Shown here: positions 23,301 to 34,800 of the stretch, piece by piece
Position numbering within the stretch: position 1 is the stretch's first letter
Layout of the letters: each line of letters begins with the position of its first letter
Origin: Escallonia rubra
Lineage: Eukaryota > Streptophyta > Magnoliopsida > Escalloniales > Escalloniaceae
Direction: 5' to 3'
DNA length: 64,000 nt
NCBI GenBank assembly: GCA_033065855.1
Contig: JAVXUO010002149.1
Span: 26,153 to 90,152, forward strand
Position numbers and translations under genes: made by a program
The notes under the pieces: model-generated
The model's database searches: none
The model's input: the letters and a program-made list of their open reading frames with translations, nothing else
Told to the model about the DNA's origin: nothing

Positions 23301-24594
23301 TTTGTCTTTTGTGGACACAATTGAGCTTAGGCAGCTGTGGATAGTACTATAATTTGCCAGCATTGCTTGCTAATTCTTGAGTGAGTTTAGTTGTCAAATA
23401 CAATAAAATAGAGTTACTGATTAAAGTTACGAACTGTCAAGAGAAGCACATTTTTAATTAGCTTGCACAACTTGGATTGTATCTCCTCACAAAACCTGGA
23501 AGGCAAAGCCAGCCCTCGTTTCCTTGGCTTGTACCCGTCACCCATCTGATCCCCTTTATGGATGAGCAAAACTGGTCATTTTTGGAAGGTTTTTGCGTTG
23601 GAAAATCATTAAGAACCTTTGAGCCTAAGATGGAAATTTTTTCGCAAAAGCTTGTTTAGGCTGCTTTCTAAGGATAGCAGTCCATCTCCTCAGCGTGCTC
23701 CAATAAAGGAAGTGAATGCTAGCTATACGAAGTGGTTTCTTTGGTTGATGTTGTCCTGCGGGAGGGGATGGGGGTGGGGGAGTAGAAATGGATGATTAGA
23801 GGTACAAATTCGGCATCTTTGATTTTGGCTGGCACCATAACTGCAAAGAATGTGTCTTGTTGCTAAATGGAAAAGGATACTTCCCTCTTAGCATAATTTT
23901 TCTCTTCTTTAGAAAACCAGTTCTTGTCCCTCTCTCTCACTGTGCGGCCTCTGGCACAATTTACGAGCTACAAATGCCTGGGCCCCACATCCAAACATGA
24001 TCCAACTTATTCGTATAACTTCACTATATTTTCATTGACTAGAATGAAGAGAATAACAACCCTACAGAAATGATGGAGATACGAACAAGCTGACACCTTA
24101 AAGGAATTACAAAGCTCTCAGAGCTCGCTGAAGCTTCCAATTTGAGCATTTTAAATGTCATCTGTCTACTGTGTTTACTGTATAAAATAATTTGTTCAGA
24201 ATAGAGCAAGGTTTTATAGTGTAATATAAAATTCTCAAGGAGACGTCATTGTGGGAGCTTTTTTGCTTATTTTATTTCATTTAGCTAAAAATGAGTGAAC
24301 AGATTTTTTTGTTTTACATAATAAATACGTGTAGGTTGGGCTAAACCTACACGTATATGTCGTTATAATTTGCTCTAGAAACTTAAACTAAAGATAGGTT
24401 CATGATTGTCAGATGGTGTTGAGCTCTTTGCATTGCCATTCTTTCGTTTCCTAAAAACTAAATGCTCCCCTATGTGTATTAGGCGGCCGAAACCAAAAGC
24501 TGCAAAACAGAGTAAGCAGGAAGCCCCTATGAAGGAGGACAATGATAAGGATGATAACTGGGAGCTTGTTGACGTAGAACTCCCCTACTACTGA
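20397..24594 (+). CDS. Plastid 30S ribosomal protein bS21c, two exons
   Basis: Bacterial-type S21 of the plastid small ribosomal subunit, encoded in the nucleus. Exon 1 (to 20884) has a Ser/Pro-rich, transit-peptide-like N-terminus, then the S21 core: YNVQLIVGEGETEEALLTRF, RRKTANIVKECKRRKFFET and a basic NQEQRKRKARDAARRNRKR helix. The intron 20885-24482 starts GTCAGT and ends TTAG. Exon 2 (24483-24594) adds RPKPKAAKQSKQEAP and an acidic tail with NWELVDVELPYY, the kind of end seen in other plant S21c proteins. The phase is consistent and the two exons total 200 codons. No ATG lies in frame upstream of the core: the frame is open from 20376 and 20397 is TTG. An ATG at 20368 opens a different frame that also looks transit-like. 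The start is therefore unresolved: an upstream exon, a non-AUG start or a frame change. The gene is complete at its 3' end. Confidence 0.75.
20885..24482 (+). other. 3.6 kb intron of bS21c
   Basis: Long for this gene type. It contains a direct duplication near 21798-21880 (GAAGCTGCATATGCTTAGCA repeated 40 bp apart), a poly-T/poly-G run at 21943-21974 and G-rich tracts at 22556-22590, 22797-22823 and 23759-23781. I found no transposon with defined ends in it. Confidence 0.6.
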
Positions 24595-25540
24595 CTTCGT
24601 TCAAGTTAATGCAACTGTGAATTCTGAATAGTTAAGTTCCGGAAAAACAGGAAGCCAACAAGATTGGCTGCTTAGTTGCTGTTGGAATTTTGAAGTTTGA
24701 TGAAGTCATCTAGCATCGTGTATAAAGGGTAAATTGGAAGGGGTGATCTTTTGTAGACCCTCTAAACTACTTCAGGGGAATGAAGGCGACACTGAAGACT
24801 CATATTAACTACTGCTATTTGAGAGTTTGATTGTGTGCTTGTACTGCTTGTGAGAAACGTAGGGGCCGTTTGACACACATTTTTGCACCTCTTTTTTGGC
24901 CCAATTTTAAAATTTGGCCCTTAGCCCAAAAAAGTGGAGTGTTTGGTAGTACCAGCTCTTTTTAAAAAGGCCCACCTCTTTAAAAAGAGCTGGCCGGTTT
25001 TCCAAAAGAGCTTTTAGCTCTTTTTGTTGCCTCTTTTCACGCGGCCCATGAGCTTCATAAGCAAACGTAGTTACTCTTTGGAAGTGCTTTTGCTGGAAAA
25101 GTGAGATGCTCAGCTGCTTCACTGTTCGTGCTAATGTGGTGTTTGGTTGTGTGATTTGATCAAGTTGTTATCACGATGATAATTGAGCTTCAGTTTTGTT
25201 GCTAAAAGGTCTCTCTCAATTGTTGTCTTTTATCATTTTAAAGACACTTGTGAAGCTCAATGTTAAACTGAAGCGCAAATATCGCTTTCCGTGATATATC
25301 GCTGCTTGTAGAGAACTTTTGAGTTTTACTTTTAATGTGCAACATGGAAAAAAGTGACGGCGGACATCATGTAACTGCAAAACCAGCACAAGTAACATTG
25401 ACAATAAAAGCAAGTATTGTGGGATATTTACTTGGATTTCTAGATCATATGATTATATAAACATGCAGCATCACTTACAAGTACAAATACTCGATTTGGT
25501 TGCTTGAATTGTTAAAGGTTTTTTGGTATATAAATCACCT
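24595..25540. other. Intergenic DNA with possible MITE
   Basis: No gene seen. At about 24860-25130 a stretch beginning GGGGCCGTTTGACACACA, with inverted CTCTTTTTAAA/TTTAAAAAGAG motifs, resembles a degenerate MITE. Clean ends and a target duplication could not be set. Confidence 0.35.
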
Positions 25541-26300
25541 TTTTTTTTCTAAGCAAATTGCATTAATAAAAATTACCCATTACATCCTAAAAGCAATACC
25601 TAAATGGGCATTTCTGAAAAAACAGAGACAACGCATCCATACGGATGGTCCCGGGCCAACATGGCCTTAGAGAAAAACACAGTAAAGATAAGAGCTACCC
25701 GTATTTGGGGATACCAAAATAAGGGGTAGCCTGCAAGAAATTGCATCAGATCCCTCGTTCCCACCCCACTGAAACAGAGGTGAGAGCCTTGGGCCGCATA
25801 AAGTATAAAGTGACAGTTTACATTACTGCCGCGGTCAACATCGGAGCTATAGACGGTGGAGGGGGGTCCTCCCAAGGCCGGATCGGAGCGATCCGCAGCT
25901 CGAAAGTGGCAGTTTACATTACTGTCGCGGTCAACATCGGAGCTATAGACGGTGGAGGGGGGTCCTCCCAAGGCTGGATCGGAGTGATCCGCAGCTCGAA
26001 AGTGACAGTTTACATTACTGCCGCGGTCAACATCGGAGCTATAGACGGTGGAGGGGGGTCCTCCCAAGGCCGGATCGGAGTGACCCGCAACTCGAAGGGA
26101 ATGTGCATCCTCCAGATCTATTAGATCTGGCATCTTCAAGCCACAAACCCATCCTTTCGGACCCGCATAGGAGATTTCTAGTCAAATCCGCCGGAACGGC
26201 TATCCGGAGACAACGCTACGTGGGTGTCAGGGTTTTGCACTTTGAAGAAAGAGCTGTCAATGCTACGTGGGTGTCAGGGTTTTGAACGGTCTAGTCACAA
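25541..26300 (-). repeat. Retroposon-like sequence with three 96-bp tandem repeats
   Basis: Three tandem copies of a 96-bp unit start at about 25810, 25906 and 26002. They differ at only a few positions and hold TTTACATTACTG, CGGAGCTATAGACGGTGGAG and CTCCCAAGG. The unit is exactly 32 codons, so a minus-strand frame (26139-25600) contains three 32-residue repeats (DPALGGPPSTVYSSDVDR). Downstream on the minus strand the sequence ends in a poly(A)-like run (poly-T at 25541-25550 on +) after TTTATTAATGCAATTTGCTT, as in 3' ends of plant LINE or SINE copies. I infer a retroposed origin. A short direct repeat CTACGTGGGTGTCAGGGTTT also occurs twice at about 26216 and 26262. Confidence 0.6.
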
Positions 26301-26857
26301 GGGTTGTAGACACAAGGTGATGGTTCACACTGGAATCGTCAGGTAAGGCGGCCTTCACCTGTCTTCAAAGATCTCGCACAGCACTTCAGCAATATTAGTG
26401 TAGCGCCAAACAAGCCCTTATAAAATCTTCATAGGGTTTGGTTGTTGATAAAGGCCTGCAAGAAGGTCCCGCCCATGGGCACCCTAATCATACCAACCCA
26501 AATGAAGGTCTCATTTGTTATTATTTTCATTTTCAGTTGTTACAATAATGGCTAAAAGGTTCTTTTTACCGTGTACAGTTATTATTTTTTATTTTTCTAT
26601 AAAAAGTATAACCCAATCGGTACCGATATGTAAAAATACATGTAATGTGATTTCACTTTTTTTCGCCGCCTTACATCCGTTGTCAGAGAAAAGTAGTAAA
26701 AAATTTCTGTCAAAATAATAAAAGTACACAACTATATTTCTTACCTGGATACGAAAATAATAAAATTGAAAACAAAAAATAAAAATAATAAGCGAACATG
26801 CCTGAAAATTTGTTTGGGTTTAGACTGAGCTTCGACCCAAGGAAAATCTAGGGCATC
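26301..26857. other. Intergenic AT-rich DNA
   Basis: No gene or element with clear ends was recognised between the 96-bp repeat block and the LINE 3' tail. Confidence 0.5.
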
Positions 26858-27985
26858 TTTTTTTTTTTTGGGTCAAAGTCCTTTATATTTCATTCAAAAG
26901 AATATAACTGTTCACTTTTTACAACTCACTGCTATGCTACCTCTATTTTGTACAAGTAGTCTTTCCCTATTTACACACAAAGAGCTACTATTTACACACA
27001 AAAGTCAAGCTATCACTGTGAGTTTCTATGCACAAGTCATAGCCATGTTGTTCCCTTTCAGTGTTGAAAGATTCTATCAGAAATTCCTAATTCTGTGCAT
27101 AGCTTCCTATTTCCAGCAGTTGGTATGATGTTCTCCCAACTGCTTATTCTCCATTTGATCCAGTGTTGGATCACTTGGGTGCAACCCTCTTGACTAGTCT
27201 TCATATGATAAAAAATTCTCACATTTCTTTCCTGCCACACCCCATAGATAACTGCTGTAATAGCTAGTTTGTGGACTCTTGACTTAAAGCTTTTCCCTCT
27301 GATGTGCTTGACTGCATAATCTAGAAATTGCTCCTAATTGGTCAAAGGTATCTGCATCTGAAGTTTAGTTAGGATTGTACCCCATACTGCTCTAGCATAT
27401 GGACATTGAATGAAAAGATGCTCCTTAGTCTCTTGCTGATTGGAACATAGTTCACAATTTCCTTCCTGCACCATGTTCCATTGCTTCAACTTATCTTTGG
27501 TTCTCAATCCATTCTTGCATAGCATCCACATGATCATGGAACACCTAGGGATGTTACCAGGGAACCACATAATCTTCCACCATTTTACTCTGTTGTCCTC
27601 AACTGATTCCAGGCAGATTTGATGGTAAACTTCCCATTAGGCTGTAGATCCCAAGTTATTTCATCTTTACTATCAAAGCTAGGAATTGGTATAGAAGTTA
27701 TGATGTTGTTTGCCTCCCTTAAAGCTGAGGACCTTGTTGCACGCAAAACCCAATTTTGATTCACCAGCACTTGTGCTACTTTTGCATTCACCCCAAGTCC
27801 AGAATCATATGCAATTCTCAGCCCATATTTCGGAATCAATGCCCCACAAGGTAAGCGTTTATCCTTCCATAGCCAGATTTCTTTGCCATTCCCCACTTTA
27901 TATGTACAGAGTTGTTGTACTGGCTTCCTTAGCTTTAATAACTTTCTCCTTTTTAACCCAAACCATATAAAAAGGAGCAAATTTT
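26858..27985 (-). mobile_element. 5'-truncated L1-type LINE, 3' end with poly(A)
   Basis: The minus-strand translation gives the C-terminal end of a plant LINE ORF2. A post-RT region (KVGNGKEIWLWKDKRLPCG) is followed by EITWDLQPNGKFTIKSAW and a zf-RVT zinc-binding domain: FPGNIPRCSMIMWMLCKNGL, CELCSNQQETKEHLFIQCPYARAVW, with Cys-x2-Cys, His and Cys ligands. Then comes WQERNVRIFYH and a final stop. A poly-T run at 26858-26869 on the + strand is the element's poly(A) tail. The endonuclease and RT core are missing, as expected for a 5'-truncated insertion. It has in-frame stops and is dead. No target duplication was found by eye. Confidence 0.85.
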
Positions 27986-28271
27986 ATTTCCTATTTCTAG
28001 CCTAAGACTCCCTTAGAAAATAATGACCATTTAATTTTATTTTAACCAGACAAAAGTCTAACCTTCACTCTGTTTTTCATCTAAAAGATGACCATGTTAT
28101 ACTTTTTTATACCCTTATATGTATGTCGCTAAATACTTATGTAAAAACACTTTTTTAAGCGTTCCCTTTAAAAAAGAATTTCATTTTTGAACGATAAAAT
28201 TAGTAGAGAAAGTGGTGGTTGCCTGGTTGGGCTTATAAATCTTGCCAAGACCAGCCCATTCTTCTGAGTAG

Positions 28272-28297
28272 ACGGGCCCAATCTCATGGGCCCCCAC
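28272..28297 (+). promoter_or_regulatory. Paired GGGCCC/TGGGCC sites upstream of the RPN7-like start
   Basis: GGGCCC occurs at 28274-28279 and again at 28288-28293, about 160 bp before the ATG at 28452. Such sites bind TCP-type factors in many plant housekeeping and proteasome gene promoters. The copied 5' half therefore probably brought its own promoter with it. Binding is inferred from the motif only. Confidence 0.5.
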
Positions 28298-28451
28298 AAA
28301 ATAAAATAAGACCAAAAAGAAAAAAGCGAAAATCGCAAAAGAGGAAGAAGAAGAATTTGTACCGAGTTCAGGTTTCTCCCTTTGCAAGCCAAACTCCGAT
28401 ACAGAAACCGAGCCAACTCACTGAACCCCTCTGCATCCCAGACAAGATCCA

Positions 28452-31400
28452 ATGGAAGGCCAAGAGGGCACACAGCAACCCCAGCTTGCACTAGCCCACA
28501 AGCTATTCCTCCTCAACCACCCCGCCGTCGACGACATCGAGAAGGTCCGCCTCCGCGATGAGGCCCTGTCCTTCGTCGTCGCCGCCGGTAACCGCCCCGC
28601 CACCAACCATCGCGCACTAGCGATTTGGCTTAGTTTCCCTCGTTTGGTTGACTCGTGGACATACGGTTTGACTTGATTGTGTTGTTGATTGTAGATATGG
28701 CTCCGCTTTGCGAAACCCTGGCCGCAAGTTCCGTGTTGAGCGTGGACCAGAAGGTGCTCGACTCGATGCGGGCCAAGATCGACGACGAGCTCAAGAAGCT
28801 CGACGAAAAGTAAGTATTTAGTTAATTTGATGTATTTGTTGAGATGCTGAATCTACAATCATGTTACGTTTAGTAGACTAGAATAGTAAGATATTTGCGA
28901 AACAATGCTTATAAGAAGACTTGAAATGACAATTTGTCTTGAGTAGTATGCTCAATTCTAGTATTATTCCAAAATTAGGGAGACCCACTGCTTTAGGATA
29001 CTGCGGATCATGTGGTTTCTAATTTTTGTGATAAAAATATGGAAGAGTAGCATTATTCTTTCTCACTGATGATTCTTTAGGTTATTCTCATGAGTATATC
29101 CTTCAGAACTTACCTGCTAGCTTAGTGATATTTCTCATTAGTAAACAACAATGCATCGAATGGCATTTAAACAATTAGATGAAGCATCTGCTGAATATTT
29201 GTGTTAGGAGCTTCATTAGTTAGAAGATCACACTATTGCTAAAAAGGTCACTAGACCCAGATCAGGAGCTATTAATATGGCTTCTCAACTCTTCATGTGA
29301 ATTGTGATGTTCTAGTCAGACTCACCTGACCACAATCTACATGCAAAGGCGTCCTATCCATGCATATGCTACCAGGCATTGCACTTATGATCATCTAATA
29401 GCGTGGGAACTCTGTGGTTACTACTGAAGATAGCAAAAACCTTCTATTTTCTTGGTGCGGTTGAGTTGAGATGCCCTGTGGAAGCTACGAGCATTAGTTA
29501 GGCATCTTATATCTTCGACTTCATATCTTGTTGGATAAAGTTAGGAACCTTTTTTCAAGCTGTTTGAGCCTCTTTCCTGCACACTCCGTGCGTGTCTATA
29601 TTCTATTCTTGTTTTGCTGGTTAAATGTGCGCTTAACTTTTGCCCAAGTGTGGCTTTTGTGCTACACCTTAGGTTGAAATTGCCATTGCTTTCAAACTGT
29701 GTTCTTGTTGTTATATTGGCTGTAATTTATTGTTGACGTTTTCAACTCTACACGACATTAATGGTGAAATTCATATCTCGTTGGATAAAGTTAGGAAGTT
29801 GAGCTGTTTGAGCCTCTTTCCTCCACGCTGCCACCCCACCCCCCACCCCTTCGCGTGTTTTTATATTTTATTGAAGTTTTGTTGGTTAAACACGCGCCTA
29901 ACTTTTGCCCCAAGTGCGGCTTTTGTGCTACGCCCAAGGTTGAAATTGCCATAGTTTTGAAATTGTGTTTTTGTTGTTAAATTGGCTGTAAATTGTGTTA
30001 ACGTGTTCTTGGAGAGGTATTTGGCGTGTTCAGGCCCAACCTGGGGTGTTTCTTTTCGGATGGTCAATTGATTGTTGATAATCTCAGCTGGCAGCACAGG
30101 TTAATCCCTAATTGGTGGTTTATGTGTAAGAATGATAGGGACTCTATTGATCAGTAGTGATCTTGTGCCACTTTTGGTGTGGTGCTTTGATACTGAGATC
30201 CGTTGAAGATTTACTAAGGAGTTCAATGGGGTAAAGGTTCCAAGAGTGTTTGTAACGGGTGGCCTATGTGGTGCGTTTTGAGGGAAATGATTTAGTGGAG
30301 ATTCCTTTTCACCTGCTGCTTTCTGCTTTGCCGCGTAGTAGTTTCCAGGATATCTGATGCTTGGTCTCTTTAGAGGATTCCAATAGATTTTCATATTTTT
30401 CATTGTGTACAGGAGACCTTAGCCATAAACCTACCTTGCCTTTGAGTTGGTGTGCTTGAGTATTGTCATGCATGAACACATCACTATTCAACTGTTTCTG
30501 GGACAGTGGTTTGGTCGAGTTGTGGATCAGTTTTGGAAGACATCGAGGTTTATTTGGTTTAGATTGCTCTTAGAGAAACCTTGCTGCTCTCGTGGCATTC
30601 ATCATTCTAATTGAAATTTTTCCGAACTTGTTCGGTTTGGTTTTGGATATTGGGATGATTCTCAGTTGATGCTAACTGCTGTATATGAGGGCAGTGAGTT
30701 AGTTTAATCAGACTCAATTTATTTGTTTTGTCGCTTAGGGACTCACCTTATTTGTTTTGTCGCTTAGGGTGCAATAAGTGGTTATCTCTTTTACACTTAC
30801 TCATGTCTATTTTTCAGGATTGCCGATGCTGAGGAAAACTTGGGTGAAAGTGAAGTGCGAGAAGCTCATCTAGCTAAATCCTTGTTTTACGTCCGAATTG
30901 GTGACAAGATAGATTGCACGTAGACTCATCAAATCTGCTTTTGTTTGCTTCCTTTTTATACTGTATCTGTACAAATTTTCTCCCTTTTCCCCCTTATAAA
31001 CTCAGGAGAAAGCTCTGGCACAACTCAAGATAACAGTAAGTAAAACAGTTGCAGTTGGGTAAAGGATGGACTTGGTGTTTCATACACTTCAGATAGGGTT
31101 TTTCTACATGGATTTCGATCTTATATCAAAAAGCATTGATAAAGCAAAAAAGTAAGTTGAGGCCTAAATTCTTTTTTTTTGTTCGATTATCTTATGTAAT
31201 TTCTGTTGTTTAAGTCCCTTAACTTGTACTCCTGACATGCCAATAATAGCTTGTTTGAGGAGGGAGGTGACTGGGAAAGGAAGAATCGCTTGAAGGTGTA
31301 TGAAGGCTTGTTTTGCATGTCCACTCGTAACTTCAAGAAAGCTGCTGATCTCTTCCTTGATTCTATCTTGACTTTCACCACGTATGAACTTTTTCCTTAT

Positions 31401-31469
31401 GACACCTTCATCTTTTACACTGTCCTAACAAGCATCATATCGTTGGATAGAGTTTCCTTGAAACAGAAG
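28452..31469 (+). pseudogene. 5' half of 26S proteasome subunit RPN7 (PSMD6), five exons, broken
   Basis: RPN7 is a PCI-domain subunit of the 19S lid. Five exons match its N-terminal half: 28452-28587 (MEGQEGTQQPQLALAHKLFLL), 28695-28809 (MAPLCETLAASSVLS), 30818-30908 (IADAEENLGESEVREAHLAK), 31006-31151 (MDFDLISKSIDKAKK region) and 31250-31469 ([19 protein letters not shown], ending RVSLKQK). The exons sum to 236 codons in one frame. The C-terminal half with the PCI domain is absent; kinase exons follow instead. Two defects are visible. A nonsense TAA at 31060-31062 replaces the usual Gln codon in the VAVGQKMD stretch. At 30909 the donor dinucleotide after exon 3 is AT, not GT. The copy looks recent because the protein similarity is otherwise very high. 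Confidence 0.9.
28810..30817 (+). repeat. RPN7 intron 2 with an internal ~230 bp direct duplication
   Basis: Sequence at about 29523-29745 recurs at about 29773-30005 in the same orientation, anchored by TTGGATAAAGTTAGGAA, GTTTGAGCCTCTTTCCT, TTTTGTGCTAC and TTGAAATTGCCAT. The copies have diverged at many positions. No coding function is seen. Confidence 0.75.
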
Positions 31470-31804
31470 GTATATTAGTTTGCCACTACCTTTACCATTG
31501 CTGCCAAAGGTCAGCCTCTTGCGCATACATTGACTTAACATATTAAAGGTTGATTGACGAATTTGGCTGCATGTTTGCTCATGCTTCAGTCTTTTATTGG
31601 TTCCTTTGCTGCTTTGAGATCTCCATTAGTGATAAATGGTCAGATAATAACTTGGAGTTGAAAAGGTCACTAAATATCAATATATTTGTGGTTGCAGTCT
31701 TTCTATAAGTTTCCTCATGTGTTCCAGAGGTCCATGTGTAATGAAGTTTGTGATAACGTGCCCATGAAGACTTAACCTTTACCTATGTTCGATGTTAAAT
31801 TTAG

Positions 31805-34800
31805 GTGCACCGAGCAAGACTGAGAGGTGACAAGAGAGACGTTGTTGTCAAGGTGAGGCTACTTGATAAAATTTTGCGGCCTAAATGTGTTTGTTAGTTC
31901 TAATTCTTCTGTGTACTATAGATACAGCATCCTGGAGTACAGGATTTGATGATGACAGATATCCGGAACTTGCAGGCTTTTGCACTATACATGCAAAAGA
32001 CAGATATCAAATTCGATCTATTCTCCATAACTAAGGAAGTGGAGAAACAGGTGAACATTACTCCTAATTACCAATTTTTCCAATTGTTATTAAGCAACAG
32101 TAACCATTGATGCTTGTAAATATCCGGATTAACCCAGACTAATTTTGCTTTTCTTGTTATGAATTTATATTGTGATACAAAGTCCATCAGATTCCGTGAA
32201 ATGTTGCTTGCATGATGTACATGGTGCTTCATTGGTAGGTTGCATGTCATATTTATCAAATGCCGAATTGTGTTACTTTTTATTGACTAAAGATTGTTAA
32301 ACTTTCCGAGAATATCTGTAAACGTACACTTTGTATTGCTCTGGGACATTTTCGACTATTTATTTGATGATTGTTTTAGCTATTTGATACAGTTTGATCC
32401 TTTGACCGAGCCAACTCAATAAGTTTGAATCATTGAACATGCAATATTTTGGCTATCCTTTTCGTCTATATTTTGTCCTCTAAACTGCAACTGCTTGATC
32501 CTCGAACGAATCTGAGTTGATGTGAAGCTCGTTATATGAATTCTTGCCATTAGCCTGTAGCCAAATAGTAATGGATGTGGTGCTGTAGTAGCTTTATTTC
32601 ATAGTTATTCTGATATTTTTTCACGTTGTCTATTTGATAATTACAGAACTATAACTAAGGCATTAGTATTTGCAGGAATACTTGAATAAGTATCAGCTAA
32701 TCTGCTATTCCGCAGTCTCACCTTTGCATATATTCACTTATGTATATTGAGTGCTGTCCTTTCTGAACAATAGCAACCATTATTTTGCTGGCTTGCATTT
32801 TGAAAGCACAACAAGAGCTGCAACCGAAGCTAATATAGCTTCCAAAGAGTGATGCTAACCAGACAATGCGTGATATTATCTACTGTTTGTATTGGTACTT
32901 TCGATGTTGAACGAAGCTCCTTGGTTTTATTCTGATTGATGCTTAATCAGATCTACATTTTAATGCCTAATTATTTAGATAATGTTCTGGCATGCTAAAT
33001 GGATGCATCTCAAAACCTCTTTGTTGTTGCAATCTATCCATGTCTTTAATTATATGGAATAAAAAGGTTCCTTTTGAACCACCATTTTAGTTTCTGATAA
33101 TTGTTTTTCGCTTATTGCATTCAAGATTGGATATGAGTTCAACTTTTTGAGGGAGGCTGATGCTATGGAACGAATTCGCCGATTTCTCTATGGGAATAAC
33201 AAAAAGTCGCCAGTTTTGGTGCCACGAGTGATGCAGAATATGGTGACAAGGTATGTTATGCTGCACCACATGTTTTTGTTTGGCTGAAATTTATGAACTC
33301 TTACAGTAACAGGAGTTCTTTGAGCTATCTTGAATATTTAGATTGTTGACATCTTAAGCAGCACACCCTAATACAACATTAACCCCATATAATATGATGA
33401 ACTTTGAGGATTTCTTTACATCAAAATTATATATGTTCTCTACTCCAAGATGTGGTTATGGTTATATTGTCAGGCAGTTAATATATTTTGATATCTGTAA
33501 CTGTTCATTTGCATATCGGATAAAAGATGCTTTTGAATGCTCTTTGTGTGTGTGTTTTGATGCTTAAATACGTTGTATGCCATTATGTATATTTGATGAG
33601 TCACTGTGAGAACGAAGTTGTTATGGTAATTGGCATATTTGGCTTTATCTTGGCTCAGGTTCCTGAGCTTTAAGTATTGCAACTAATGTCGTAAATCTCC
33701 TTTTCCAAGCAATTTCCATGTCATTGAAATGGGATTTATGTCCACTATATTCGACAAAGATGAGGACAGAGTTCACAACAGGATTAGCAATTAAAATTAG
33801 AGTAAGGAGGTTGCCTAATGTTGGGAAATTCGATGTAGGTACAAATTTGTAGAGCGTTGAGCACATCTGTGAATTGACTCTCAAGACTTTTCTTATATTA
33901 GACCAGTGCTGAAGAGTATGAAGTTATATACTATTACACTAACAGCCCAACTGAGGGGTTTCAAACTGTTACATTACATAAGTTTCTCACATGCATGACA
34001 GGAAGATGCTGACTATTTTGGTAAAAGAAAACAAGCTATATCAAACACTAGGCGCCTAAGTAGATGGTGGAAAGGATTTCGAAGTAGAAATTTAAAGTAG
34101 TGACTGCCTCCAAATTTGGGAAATTGGGAACACACGATGCGAGCGTTTCATTGCCATTGCCTAAAATTCTTACAATGTTCGTTACCAGTAATCAAGAATT
34201 TGTCTTTACCTGCAGTTTCACAGGGCAACGTAAAGCATGCACCAATTCTTGGTGTTACTCATATCAATTACTTTGGTCTTGACCACTAACACATCTTTAT
34301 GCTGACTTACCTTTCCAGTCAAAGTTCGATATTGAGTGAATTTCTACCACATGCATTCATAACCTAATTTTACCCATGTGCCACTGCTTTGGTCTGTGCA
34401 TTTGTACATCGAGTTGGCACCTGCAGCATGTGTATGAGACCAAATATGTAGAAACCAAACATGTATCTTCCAGCTTAAACACATCACAATCAATTACACA
34501 ATTTTCTTCCTCGACATAATGGAACTAACAGGAGGGAAAACCATATAGTTTCAAGAAGAAAGAAAACTAACTCGGCTGAACGTAAGTGCAAGGCTATACT
34601 TCAGAGAACTGCCAAATATAATGAGTAACCCTTTGGAGTTTGGAATGATAATATGTAGATTGTAAGAAGAGCTAATCATGCTTATCAGTATAAATGGCTA
34701 TTGACAGGATCAAGATTGTAGTTTGTCCTTCGTGAATCACTTGTGTTGCTGGCCGAAAAAGGTTAAAAAAGGCAAAGTACAATTTTGGATTGTCAAACAT

